Below are positions 7,124 through 15,262 of a stretch of DNA of 32,149 nucleotides, one piece after another. The notes below the pieces were generated by a model that had not been told where the DNA came from, ran no database searches, and worked only from the letters and a program-made list of their open reading frames with translations. The translations under genes and the position numbers were made by a program. The stretch's first letter is position 1, and each line of letters begins with the position of its first letter. Origin of the DNA: Rhodoferax sp. UBA4409 (lineage in GTDB: Bacteria > Pseudomonadota > Gammaproteobacteria > Burkholderiales > Burkholderiaceae_C); contig DGQR01000015.1 of assembly GCA_002390825.1 (NCBI GenBank), positions 1 to 32,149 on the forward strand, read 5' to 3'.

Positions 7124-8224
7124 TCAATCCCGCAACACAATGCCGGAACGATCACCCCACCAGAAAAACACATCGTCCTCCCAGGTGATATCGCTCAGGT
7201 CTTGGCGCGAGGTGTTGGCCTCGGTGATCTTGACCCGGGTTCCGTCCGTTGCGACCACGATGAAGGTGTTGTAGGAGCCGAAATAGGCGATCTCTTTCAC
7301 CTTTCCGGTAAACACGTTCACATGGACAGCCGGGCGCGTCTTGCTGATCTCTATTTTTTCAGGCCGCACAGCGATGCCCACCGGCATGTTGAGCGTGCCA
7401 CTTACGCCATGGCCGACTTGTATCTCGCCGATACCGGTGACTGCGGCACAGCGGTCGACTTCATCTACGCTGAGTCGGCCTTCAAACACATTCACATTGC
7501 CAATAAAACCCGCTACAAAACGGTTGGCAGGATGTTCATAGACTTCTTCAGGCGTCCCCACTTGCAAGACACGGCCTTTGCTCATTACCGCAATCCGGCT
7601 TGCCATGGTCATGGCCTCCTCTTGGTCATGGGTCACCATGACACACGTAACGCCCACCTTTTCGATGATGTTGACCAACTCGAATTGGGTTTGCTCGCGC
7701 AGTTTTTTGTCGAGCGCGCCCAAGGGTTCATCCAACAACAACAGTTTGGGGCGCTTGGCCAAACTGCGCGCCAACGCCACCCGCTGCTGCTGCCCGCCTG
7801 ACAGTTGGTGGGGCTTGCGCTTGGCATAGGCGCCCAACTGAACCAAATCTAGCATCTCGCCCACACGCTGCTTGATTTCATCTTTGGGCAGACCCTCCCG
7901 CTTCAAACCGAAAGCGACGTTCTCCCAGATATCAAGATGGGGAAAAAGCGCGTAGCTCTGAAACATCATATTGATCGGCCGGTCGTAGGGTGCCAACTTG
8001 GCCACGTCCTGCCCACCAAGCAAGATGCGCCCTGAGGTAGGCGACTCAAAACCAGCCAACATGCGCAGCAAGGTCGATTTGCCACAGCCAGAGCTCCCCA
8101 AGAGGGCAAAGATTTCACCTTGGGCGATGGATAGCGAGACTTCGTCGACAGCAACAGCTTCGTCAAAGCGCTTTACCAGTTTCTCGGTGACAAGATATCC
8201 CACTTTGTCGGGTTGCACTGCCAT
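7124..8224 (-). CDS. potG: Polyamine ABC transporter ATP-binding protein
   Basis: ATPase subunit that powers polyamine import. The 366 residues hold Walker A GSSGCGKST, Q-loop MMFQSYALFPHL, signature LSGGQQQRVALARSL, Walker B LLLLDEPLGALD and the switch histidine in VTHDQEEA. A C-terminal TOBE-type domain (about 280-366) is typical of the MalK/PotA branch. The frame is open 45 codons further upstream, but I start at the ATG at 8224 (MAVQPDKVGYL): AAAGG lies about 8 nt before it, and the longer start would run through the terminator-like hairpin behind potF. Expression relative to potF is probably lowered by that hairpin. Confidence 0.96.
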   Translation of the reverse strand: MAVQPDKVGYLVTEKLVKRFDEAVAVDEVSLSIAQGEIFALLGSSGCGKSTLLRMLAGFESPTSGRILLGGQDVAKLAPYDRPINMMFQSYALFPHLDIWENVAFGLKREGLPKDEIKQRVGEMLDLVQLGAYAKRKPHQLSGGQQQRVALARSLAKRPKLLLLDEPLGALDKKLREQTQFELVNIIEKVGVTCVMVTHDQEEAMTMASRIAVMSKGRVLQVGTPEEVYEHPANRFVAGFIGNVNVFEGRLSVDEVDRCAAVTGIGEIQVGHGVSGTLNMPVGIAVRPEKIEISKTRPAVHVNVFTGKVKEIAYFGSYNTFIVVATDGTRVKITEANTSRQDLSDITWEDDVFFWWGDRSGIVLRD

Positions 8225-8254
8225 GTGATTGACCTTTGATGATGTCTCTAGATG

Positions 8255-8292
8255 CAAAAAGGGCTGTTCATACCGAGGGTACAAACAGCCCT
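8255..8292 (-). terminator. Terminator-like hairpin between potF and potG
   Basis: On the minus strand AGGGCTGTT (8292-8284) pairs with AACAGCCCT (8268-8260). An inner TACC/GGTA helix lies within the loop, and TTTTTGC follows the stem. It may act as a partial terminator that keeps the binding protein more abundant than the membrane parts, a usual arrangement in ABC importer operons. The potF reading frame as it stands runs into this hairpin. Confidence 0.8.
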
Positions 8293-9473
8293 GAGGTACG
8301 TCGAATACGGGGCTTACTACCTTTTTTGAACGCGTTGTAGGCGTTCGCCATCGATTCACGGGCTTCGTTGGTGAAGCTGCTTGGTGGGATCATTTTGGAG
8401 AAGTAATCTGCCTCGACAAAAATGCTCTTGTTGGCAGTCATCTCTGGTTTGATTTTTTCCACCGAAGCCTTGTTGCCGGTGTTGTAGTTCATCTCATTGG
8501 TCATGGATGCACCACTCTCAGCGCGGAGGTAGAAGTCAATGAATGCGTGGGCATTGTTGGGGTGCTTGGCGTCCTTGGTCAGTCCCATCGCATCAATAAA
8601 AATCAGAGCGCCTGTGCTGGGCAACATCGCTTCGATCACGTCCTTGGAGCCGTTCTCCTTGGCACGGACTGCTGCAATGTTGATGTCGCCAGCCCAGCCG
8701 ATGGATGCACAAGCCTTGCCGCCTGCGAGATCGTCAATCATGGTGGAGCTGAACAAACGCACGTCTTTGCGGACTTTCGCGAGCATCGCGCCTGCTTCCT
8801 TGTAGTCATCCGCGCTGTTGGAATACGCGTCTTTACCGATGTAATGCAAGGCTACCGGCAGAATTTCAGTGGGCGAATCGAGGTAGGCAATACCGCAAGA
8901 CTTCAGCTTGGCAGTGTATTTGGGGTTGAATACCAGGTCCCACGCGTTTTCGGGCATGGGCATACCGCCCAAGGCTTTCTCCACTTTGGTCTTGTTAATA
9001 CCCACGGTGGTAAAGCTCCAAGCCCACGGCACGAGGTGCTTGTTATCCGGATCTGCCTTGGTCATGGTGGCCATCAGGGCCGGGTCCAGATTGGCCAAGT
9101 TTTTGATCTTTGATTTGTCCAGGGGCTGCAGCAAGCCGCCTTCAATTTGTGGCTTGGCGAAAACGGTGCCTGGAACCACCAAGTCGTATCCTGTGTTGCC
9201 TGCCACCAGTTTTGCATGCAGCGCTTCGTTGGTCTCAAAGGTGTCGTAGTTAACCTTGATACCGGTTTCTTTCTCAAAGGCAGCGATCATTCCTTCAGGA
9301 ATGTAGTCCGGCCAGTTGTAAATATTCAGTACCTTTTCTTCGGTGTTCACCGGCTCAGCCGGGGCACTCGCCACAGGCGCGGGTGTTGCCGCAGCCGCGG
9401 GTGCTTCCTCTTTTTTGCCGCATGCGGCCAAAACCAGCGCAGAGAGCGCAAACGTGCAAAGGTACTTATTCAT
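8268..9473 (-). CDS. potF: Polyamine-binding lipoprotein of ABC transporter (PotF-like)
   Basis: Extracytoplasmic receptor that delivers putrescine or spermidine to PotGHI. The 401-residue product starts with a lipoprotein signal ending LVLAAC, with C18 as the lipidation site, so it is probably membrane-anchored rather than freely periplasmic as in E. coli. An Ala/Pro-rich linker (about 24-42) precedes the PotD/PotF domain, which opens with VLNIYNWPDYIP. The C-terminus is odd. After YNAFKKG, where family members normally stop within a few residues, the frame continues 13 residues into the downstream hairpin. One extra A in the A6 run at about 8321-8326 would give an immediate TAG. This suggests an indel (real or sequencing) in the last codons. 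A sigma-54-like element lies upstream. Confidence 0.93.
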   Translation of the reverse strand: MNKYLCTFALSALVLAACGKKEEAPAAAATPAPVASAPAEPVNTEEKVLNIYNWPDYIPEGMIAAFEKETGIKVNYDTFETNEALHAKLVAGNTGYDLVVPGTVFAKPQIEGGLLQPLDKSKIKNLANLDPALMATMTKADPDNKHLVPWAWSFTTVGINKTKVEKALGGMPMPENAWDLVFNPKYTAKLKSCGIAYLDSPTEILPVALHYIGKDAYSNSADDYKEAGAMLAKVRKDVRLFSSTMIDDLAGGKACASIGWAGDINIAAVRAKENGSKDVIEAMLPSTGALIFIDAMGLTKDAKHPNNAHAFIDFYLRAESGASMTNEMNYNTGNKASVEKIKPEMTANKSIFVEADYFSKMIPPSSFTNEARESMANAYNAFKKGSKPRIRRTSGLFVPSV

Positions 9474-9531
9474 GGTGAGCTGATTCCCGTAGAAATGAAG
9501 GTGTTGAACTACGAACGACTAGCCTGACTCA

Positions 9532-9547
9532 AGCAATATTCAGACCA
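9532..9547 (-). promoter_or_regulatory. Candidate sigma-54 promoter of potF
   Basis: Minus-strand TGGTCTGAATATTGCT fits the -24/-12 consensus TGGCACG-N4-TTGCW at 9 of 12 positions. The GG and GC doublets have the required spacing and the TTGCT half is complete. It lies in the 92-nt gap between the aminotransferase stop and potF, giving a leader of roughly 50 nt. A sigma-70-like TATAAT is also present at 9559-9554, but without a recognisable -35. Nitrogen control by NtrC would fit the function but is inferred. Confidence 0.5.
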
Positions 9548-9565
9548 AAAAAGATTATAGAAGTG

Positions 9566-10960
9566 CTATGCCAGCCCTTTGGCCCTCAGCTCCGCGTGGG
9601 TAAGGTCCAATGCCAAATAAATCAAGCGCATCATTTCATCAATGTCAGCGCGGGACATGGTGAGCGGCGGGGCAATGATCATCCGGTCACCGACTGCGCG
9701 CATCACCAATCCACTGCGGAAGCAGTGGGCCCGGCACACCATGCCCACCGCATCTTGCTCAGCAAACCGGGTACCCGCGCGCTTGTCTTTGATCAGCACC
9801 ATGCCTGCTACGAATCCACAGGTTTCGGCAGCGGTGACCAAGGGATGCTCGTTAAGCTCTGCAAAACGCTGGGCAAAGTACGCCCCTAAATCGCCATGCA
9901 CCCTTTGAGGGAGCTGCTCACGCTCCATCAAGGCGACATTGGCCAGTCCGACTGCGCAGGCCACGGGGTGGCCGCTGTAGGTGTAGCCATGGTTGAACTC
10001 ACCACCTTGTTCAATCAGGACCTTGGCGACACGGTTGCCCACCATCACGCCGCCCAGGGGGATATATCCGCTAGTGATGGCTTTGGCAAAAGTGACCAAG
10101 TCGGGCTTGTAGCCAAATTTCTCGTACCCGAACCAGTGCCCTAAACGACCGAACGCACAAATAACTTCGTCACTGATCAGCAAGATGCCGTATTTATCCA
10201 CAATCCGCTGGATCTCAGGCCAATAGCTGTCCGGCGGAATAATCACGCCGCCCGCGCCCTGCACAGGCTCTGCAATAAATGCCGCGACCTTGTCGGGGCC
10301 CACGGACAGAATTTTTTCCTCGAGCCACCCCGCTGCCCGCACCCCGAACTCCTCGGCCGACTCGCCGGGCAAGCCGTTCTCGAAAAAATAAGGCTGCCCG
10401 ATGTGGGTGATATTGGGAATCGGCAAGTCACCTTGCGCGTGCATGCCACTCATGCCCCCTAAGGAGGCGCCCGCCATCGTGCTGCCGTGGTAGGCATTGA
10501 GGCGGCTGATGATGACCTTGCGCTGGGGCTGCCCCAACAAATCCCAATAGCGACGCACCATGCGCACATTCGAATCGTTGCTTTCACTGCCGCTTGACGA
10601 GTAAAAGACATGCTGAAAACTGCGGTCGCCCACATCCGGCGCCAAAGACGCCAATTTGGCGGCCAATTGCACGGCAGGCACATTGGTCGTCTGGAAAAAG
10701 CTGTTGTAGTAGGGCAGCGTCATCATTTGCTGATGGGCTGCATCTGCCAGCTCGCGGCGCCCGTATCCGGCATTCACGCACCACAAACCACTCATGCCGT
10801 CCAAGATGCGGTGACCCTCGGAGTCCCAAACATAAATGCCATCCGCATGGCTGATGACCCGGGCACCGCGGCCCTGCAGGTCTTTAAAGTCGGTAAACGG
10901 ATGCAAAAAGTGCGCGCTGTCCAGCGCCTGAATATGTGCGGTATCGATGGATGCGTTCAT
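9566..10960 (-). CDS. spuC: Class III PLP aminotransferase, putrescine/diamine--pyruvate type (SpuC-like)
   Basis: Transfers the amino group of putrescine or a related omega-amino compound, probably to pyruvate. The 464 residues show the fold-type I class III pattern: SSSGSESND (121-129) for phosphate binding, AYHGST (156-161), EPVQGAGG (231-238), D264 in SDEV contacting the pyridine nitrogen, and the Schiff-base lysine K293 in TFAKAITSGYIPLGG. The same family includes beta-alanine--pyruvate aminotransferases, so substrate assignment rests on context. It follows the puuA-like gene after 30 nt, so they form one transcript; the transporter genes come next. The Shine-Dalgarno is weak, but no better start is seen. 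Confidence 0.88.
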   Translation of the reverse strand: MNASIDTAHIQALDSAHFLHPFTDFKDLQGRGARVISHADGIYVWDSEGHRILDGMSGLWCVNAGYGRRELADAAHQQMMTLPYYNSFFQTTNVPAVQLAAKLASLAPDVGDRSFQHVFYSSSGSESNDSNVRMVRRYWDLLGQPQRKVIISRLNAYHGSTMAGASLGGMSGMHAQGDLPIPNITHIGQPYFFENGLPGESAEEFGVRAAGWLEEKILSVGPDKVAAFIAEPVQGAGGVIIPPDSYWPEIQRIVDKYGILLISDEVICAFGRLGHWFGYEKFGYKPDLVTFAKAITSGYIPLGGVMVGNRVAKVLIEQGGEFNHGYTYSGHPVACAVGLANVALMEREQLPQRVHGDLGAYFAQRFAELNEHPLVTAAETCGFVAGMVLIKDKRAGTRFAEQDAVGMVCRAHCFRSGLVMRAVGDRMIIAPPLTMSRADIDEMMRLIYLALDLTHAELRAKGLA

Positions 10961-10990
10961 GGCGATTCAAATCAAAGGTGGGCGAAGGCG

Positions 10991-12358
10991 TTACACATGG
11001 AGCAACAAGTGCTCACGTTCCCACGGCGAAATCACCTTCATGAACTCATCAAACTCCAGCTCCTTGATCTCTGAGTAAACAGTGACAAACTCTTTGCCCA
11101 AGACCTCATGCAAATCGGTCTCTTTGCGCAACCAATCCAGCGCCTCGCCGAGGCTCCGTGGCAAGGCATATGGGGACAGATAGGCATCCCCCCGCATCTC
11201 CGGCTTGGGTTTGATTTTGTTTTTCAGGCCGAGGTAGCCGCACGCCAAGGTCATGGCCATCGCCACGTAGGGGTTGGCATCGGCGCCGATCACCCGGTTT
11301 TCTACCCGGCGGGCTGCCGGCGAGGAGATGGGCGAACGGATACCGACAGTGCGGTTGTCATAGCCCCACTCGATATTGATGGGTGCCGCCGTGTTGCGAG
11401 ACAGGCGCCGATAGCTGTTTACATACGGAGCCACCAACACCATGGCAGCCGGAATGTAGCGCTGCAATCCGCCGATGTAGTGCATAAAGGCTTCGGACGG
11501 TGTGCCATCTTCATTGCTGAACACGTTCTTGCCCGACTCCACATCCACCAAGCTCTGGTGCACGTGCATGGCACTGCCGGGTTCGCCTGCAATCGGCTTG
11601 GCCATAAACGTGGCGTACATGTCATGGCGCAGTGCAGCCTCACGCACCGTGCGCTTGAAGAAAAACACCTCATCCGCCAAGCCCAGTGGCTTATTGTGGA
11701 AGAAGTTGATCTCCATCTGCCCTGCCCCGACCTCGTGGATCAGCGTGTCCACGTTGAGCTCCATCTTGTCGGAGTAGTCGTAGATTTCTTCAAACAAGGG
11801 GTCAAACTCGTTCACCGCGTCGATGCTGTAGGCCTGGCGGGAGGTCTCTGCCCGCCCGCTGCGGCCCACCGGTGCACGCAACAGGGTGTTAGGGTCGGTG
11901 TTACGAGCGGTAAGGTAAAACTCCAACTCGGGAGCCACAATCGGCTGAAGCCCCTCCGCAGCGTACAGATCAAGCACCCGGCGCAACACGCTGCGCGGTG
12001 CAAAAGGCACCAGCTTGCCCTCGTGGTCAAAGCAGTCGTGAATGACCTGGGCCGTAGGATCTGTAGCCCAAGGGACGATACGCACCGAAGACGGATCGGG
12101 CCTCAGCTGCATGTCTTTGTCGGTGGGGTCAATGACGTCGTAGTACGGGCCACTTTCAGGAAACTCCCCGGTCACCCCCATGGCCACAATCGCTTGCGGA
12201 AGCCGCATGCCACGGTCTTCGGTGAACTTGGCGCGTGGCAGGATTTTTCCGCGAGCGACTCCGGTCAAGTCGGGTACCAAACACTCCACCTCCGTGACCC
12301 GGCGCTCATTGAGCCATTGCTCCAGATCGTTGAAATTCATGTTTTTGTTTTCCGTCAT
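10991..12358 (-). CDS. puuA: Gamma-glutamylputrescine synthetase (glutamine synthetase family)
   Basis: Joins glutamate to putrescine with ATP, the first step of the Puu pathway. It has 455 residues. Glutamine synthetase motifs include VAPELEFYL (metal-binding glutamate), GAGQMEINFFH, GSAMHVHQSL (HxH nucleotide loop), NSYRRLSRN and EWGYDNRTVGIR. The PISSPAARRVENRVIGADANPY stretch is characteristic of the PuuA-like group rather than GlnA. AAGGAG lies 7 nt before the ATG at 12358, a clear start. The gene is divergent from a MocR-type regulator, and the 140-bp gap holds direct repeats that may be its operator. The aminotransferase is 30 nt downstream. Confidence 0.92.
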   Translation of the reverse strand: MTENKNMNFNDLEQWLNERRVTEVECLVPDLTGVARGKILPRAKFTEDRGMRLPQAIVAMGVTGEFPESGPYYDVIDPTDKDMQLRPDPSSVRIVPWATDPTAQVIHDCFDHEGKLVPFAPRSVLRRVLDLYAAEGLQPIVAPELEFYLTARNTDPNTLLRAPVGRSGRAETSRQAYSIDAVNEFDPLFEEIYDYSDKMELNVDTLIHEVGAGQMEINFFHNKPLGLADEVFFFKRTVREAALRHDMYATFMAKPIAGEPGSAMHVHQSLVDVESGKNVFSNEDGTPSEAFMHYIGGLQRYIPAAMVLVAPYVNSYRRLSRNTAAPINIEWGYDNRTVGIRSPISSPAARRVENRVIGADANPYVAMAMTLACGYLGLKNKIKPKPEMRGDAYLSPYALPRSLGEALDWLRKETDLHEVLGKEFVTVYSEIKELEFDEFMKVISPWEREHLLLHV

Positions 12359-12425
12359 GTTGTATCTCCTTGGGGTGCTGCACCGCCATCATGCCTGCAG
12401 TGCGGCGCTGTAGATCAAATCATTC

Positions 12426-12446
12426 TGGTGCAAAATTGGTTGCAAA
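12426..12446. promoter_or_regulatory. Direct repeats in the puuA/regulator intergenic region
   Basis: TGGTGCAAA (12426-12434) and TGGTTGCAAA (12437-12446) are direct repeats spaced 11 bp apart, one helical turn. A related TGGTGCCA occurs at 12471-12478. MocR/GabR-type regulators bind direct repeats in the promoter they share with the divergent target gene, so this is the best operator candidate. Confidence 0.5.
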
Positions 12447-12498
12447 CCGGAGCCATTTAAAAGGCCTCTATGGTGCCACTTTAACCATTTGCATCCCC

Positions 12499-13962
12499 AT
12501 GCTGTCAGAACTTCTCCTCAGTGAAATGCACCAGCTCAGCAGCAAAGGGCAGATGCCGCTGCACCGCCAACTGTACGAAGCCCTGCGCCGGGCAGTGCTG
12601 CAAGGCAAGCTCCATGCCGGAGACAAGCTCCCCTCCAGCCGCGAACTCACCCAGGATCTGAACTTGTCGCGCAACACGGTGGTGGCCGCCATCAACCAGC
12701 TGGTCACCGAGGGCTACCTCGTCAGTAGGGTTGGCAGTGGCACCTATGTCAACGAGCAATCACGCCCGGTGACGCGCCTCCAGCCAGCGCGGGAAGACAA
12801 GGGGTCCGGACTGTCGAGCCGGGGAGTTGCCGTGTCCACCCAGTTCACCTCCGCCCAACTTGAAGTGCAGCCGTTTACCCCGGGTGTGGCCGACTTCAGC
12901 GCTTTTCCGGTGGCCCTATGGCAACGCCTGCAAAACAAGCATTGGCGCATGACTTACCCCGAGATGCTGGACTACTCGTATGGCGGTGGCCACACCCCTT
13001 TGAGGCGTGCAGTGGCCGACTACCTCCGGGTATCGCGCAGCGTGCCGGTCGATATGGATCAGGTATTGATCACCAATGGAACCCAGCAGTCTCTCGATTT
13101 GTGCGCCCACATGCTCGCTGACCACGGGCAGTGCGTATGGATGGAAGATCCCGCCTATTGGGGCGCCGTCAAGGCATTCACTGCCGCCGGCTTACAGCTT
13201 CACCCTGTTTCAGTAGACCCACACGGAATGGCGCCCGGCCCTCTAGACGACCAGCACCCGCCCCGGCTGATTTACACCACGCCCTCGCACCAGTACCCGA
13301 CCGGTGCCGTCATGTCACTCGCCCGCCGGCAACAATTGCTGGCCTTGGGCCGGCAACACAACGCCTGGATCCTGGAGGACGACTACGACAGCGAGTTCCG
13401 TTTCAGCGGCCCTCCCCTCTCGTCCTTGGCCGGGCTCGATCACAGCGGCCGGGTGATTTACCTCGGGTCCTTTTCCAAGGTGCTCTACCCGGGCCTCAAG
13501 CTGGGGTATCTGGTCGTCCCCAAAACGGTGGCTGCTGCTTTCAAGCAAGCCCACTACGACCTCAACCGGCCGGGGCAACTTCCCCTGCAGGCAGCACTTG
13601 CGGAATTCATAGAGTTGGGCCATTTTGCGGCAGCCTTGCGCAAGGCGCGACAAAGCTATGCACAGCGCCGGAAATGCCTACTGGACGCGCTTCAGCCCAT
13701 ATTGGGACCGAACGCGAGCATCAGTGGCGCTGAGCAGGGCTTGCACTTGTGCCTGCAACTCCCCACAGTGTTAAACGACGAAGCATTGGCCCGCCGGATC
13801 GGACAAGCCGGCATGGTGGTTCGCCCCCTGTCCGCCTACTGCCTCGCACGGAGCGATGCCAAAGGCCTCGTGATCGGCTACGGATACGCGACCTTACAGG
13901 ACATTGCGCACTGGGGCCCGCAGCTCGCCCGCTTGGTTGCTGGCGCGCTCAAAGATCTCTGA
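12499..13962 (+). CDS. MocR/GabR-type transcriptional regulator with aminotransferase-like domain
   Basis: A PLP-dependent GntR-family regulator of 487 residues. The winged-helix domain is at about 10-85 (PLHRQLYEALRRAV, LPSSRELTQDL, GYLVSRVGSGTYV). The rest is a class I aminotransferase-like sensor with the PLP lysine at K327 in GSFSKVLYPG and EDDYDSEFR before it. In GabR the PLP domain senses GABA and controls the neighbouring catabolic genes. Here the regulator is divergent from puuA, so its ligand may be putrescine, an aldehyde intermediate or GABA. I start at the ATG at 12499 (MLSELLLSEMHQL), which fits the family. The frame is open 43 codons further, but across the promoter region. Its 3' end overlaps the convergent oxidase gene by 14 nt. 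Confidence 0.9.
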   Translation: MLSELLLSEMHQLSSKGQMPLHRQLYEALRRAVLQGKLHAGDKLPSSRELTQDLNLSRNTVVAAINQLVTEGYLVSRVGSGTYVNEQSRPVTRLQPAREDKGSGLSSRGVAVSTQFTSAQLEVQPFTPGVADFSAFPVALWQRLQNKHWRMTYPEMLDYSYGGGHTPLRRAVADYLRVSRSVPVDMDQVLITNGTQQSLDLCAHMLADHGQCVWMEDPAYWGAVKAFTAAGLQLHPVSVDPHGMAPGPLDDQHPPRLIYTTPSHQYPTGAVMSLARRQQLLALGRQHNAWILEDDYDSEFRFSGPPLSSLAGLDHSGRVIYLGSFSKVLYPGLKLGYLVVPKTVAAAFKQAHYDLNRPGQLPLQAALAEFIELGHFAAALRKARQSYAQRRKCLLDALQPILGPNASISGAEQGLHLCLQLPTVLNDEALARRIGQAGMVVRPLSAYCLARSDAKGLVIGYGYATLQDIAHWGPQLARLVAGALKDL

Positions 13963-15250
13963 ACTGGTGATACGCCATGCCCAGCACCAAACTGGGTGTC
14001 CGCAACCAACGCCCGCCCGGAAAGCTGCGATGCTGGATGAGCGCAAACACATCAAACCGCTCGGCCTGACCAGCAATGGCTTGCGCGACCAAACGCCCCG
14101 CAAGGCCGGTTAAGGCCACTCCGTGCCCGCTGAAGCCCTGCAGGTAATACACATTGCCATCGATGCGGCCGAAATCAGGTGCACGGTTCATGCTGATATC
14201 GACAAAGCCGCCCCAGACATACTCCAGGCGCGCCTTGGCCAGTTGCGGGAACACCCGGGTCATCCGCTGCTGCATGGTGGCCGCCAGATTGCGCGGCGTG
14301 GCCGTGGAGTAGCTCACCCCGCCACCGAACAACAGCCGGTGATCTGCACTCCGGCGGAAATAGTCCACCGCAAAATTGTTGTCGCACACCGCCGCGTTTG
14401 CGGGCAGCAAGCTGCTGACTAGTGTCTCTGGCAGTGGCTCGGTGCCCACCATATAAGTGCCCACCGGCATGATGCGGCTGCGAATCTCCGGCGCCACCCG
14501 GGGGCCGAACTCCGGCAAGGTGCAATTGCCCGCCAGGACTGCAAAATCGGCTTGCACCTCACCGGTGGCTGTTTTGGCCGTCACCTTCGCCCCCCGCTCC
14601 AGCGCGGTCACCGGCGAGTACTCAAACACCTGCACCCCTGCCGCTAGCGCTGCACGCATGAGGCCCATGCCGTACTTCAAGGGATGCAAATGCCCCGAGA
14701 CAGGCTCCCACGTCGCGGCAACATAGCGCTCGCTCTGAATCTGCTCCTGCAGGGCATCTCCCTCCAGCCAGCGTGTGCTGAACCCGTAGTCACGCTCCAG
14801 CGCTGCGGCATCGGCTTCAAGCGCACGCGCTTTGCGGGGGCGGTCGGCCACCGTCAGATACCCGGTGGCCAGATCACACGCAATCTGGTGCTCTACCACT
14901 CGTTCTTTGAGCAGGGCCACGGCTTCCAAAGACATGTCCCACACGCTCCGGGCGAGCGCTTTGCCACCCTGCTGCTCCAGCGGCTCCTGCCCACTGGCCA
15001 CGCCCACGATAAATTGCCCGCCATTACGCCCCGACGCTCCGCTGACCACCCGATCCGCCTCCAGCAGCACGACCGAATAGCCCGCTGCGCGCAAATCCAG
15101 CGCACAACACAAACCGGCAAAGCCACCCCCCACCACCAGCACATCTGCCCGGTGCGCGCCCTGCAGCTCCGCAGAGGCCGGGGGACGGGTCACACTCGCT
15201 TCGTAATAGCTGTTGCGATGGAGCTGGGTGTCGGACTTCAGCAGAGACAT
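13949..15250 (-). CDS. puuB: FAD-dependent gamma-glutamylputrescine oxidoreductase (PuuB-like)
   Basis: Oxidises gamma-glutamylputrescine to gamma-glutamyl-aminobutyraldehyde, step two of the Puu pathway. The 433 residues belong to the DAO/GlpD family. A dinucleotide-binding motif GGGFAG lies at 41-46 with the acidic LLEADRV end of the second strand, and SGASGRNGGQF follows, as in PuuB and related amine oxidases. The C-terminal YYLQGFSGHGVALTGLAG is the conserved FAD-contacting segment. It begins 12 nt after the agmatinase stop, so both are in one operon. The 3' end overlaps the convergent regulator gene. Other amino-acid oxidases share the fold; the context favours a polyamine substrate. Confidence 0.9.
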   Translation of the reverse strand: MSLLKSDTQLHRNSYYEASVTRPPASAELQGAHRADVLVVGGGFAGLCCALDLRAAGYSVVLLEADRVVSGASGRNGGQFIVGVASGQEPLEQQGGKALARSVWDMSLEAVALLKERVVEHQIACDLATGYLTVADRPRKARALEADAAALERDYGFSTRWLEGDALQEQIQSERYVAATWEPVSGHLHPLKYGMGLMRAALAAGVQVFEYSPVTALERGAKVTAKTATGEVQADFAVLAGNCTLPEFGPRVAPEIRSRIMPVGTYMVGTEPLPETLVSSLLPANAAVCDNNFAVDYFRRSADHRLLFGGGVSYSTATPRNLAATMQQRMTRVFPQLAKARLEYVWGGFVDISMNRAPDFGRIDGNVYYLQGFSGHGVALTGLAGRLVAQAIAGQAERFDVFALIQHRSFPGGRWLRTPSLVLGMAYHQFRDL

Positions 15251-15262
15251 GATTGCTGCGCT

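Noticed and set aside
11108..12460. A 450-codon plus-strand frame opposite puuA
   Set aside because: A shadow of the puuA codons; no recognisable motif.
12440..12460. Sigma-54-like TGGCTCCGGTTTGCA upstream of puuA on the minus strand
   Set aside because: The GG to GC spacing is one base too short, and sigma-54 tolerates almost no spacing change.
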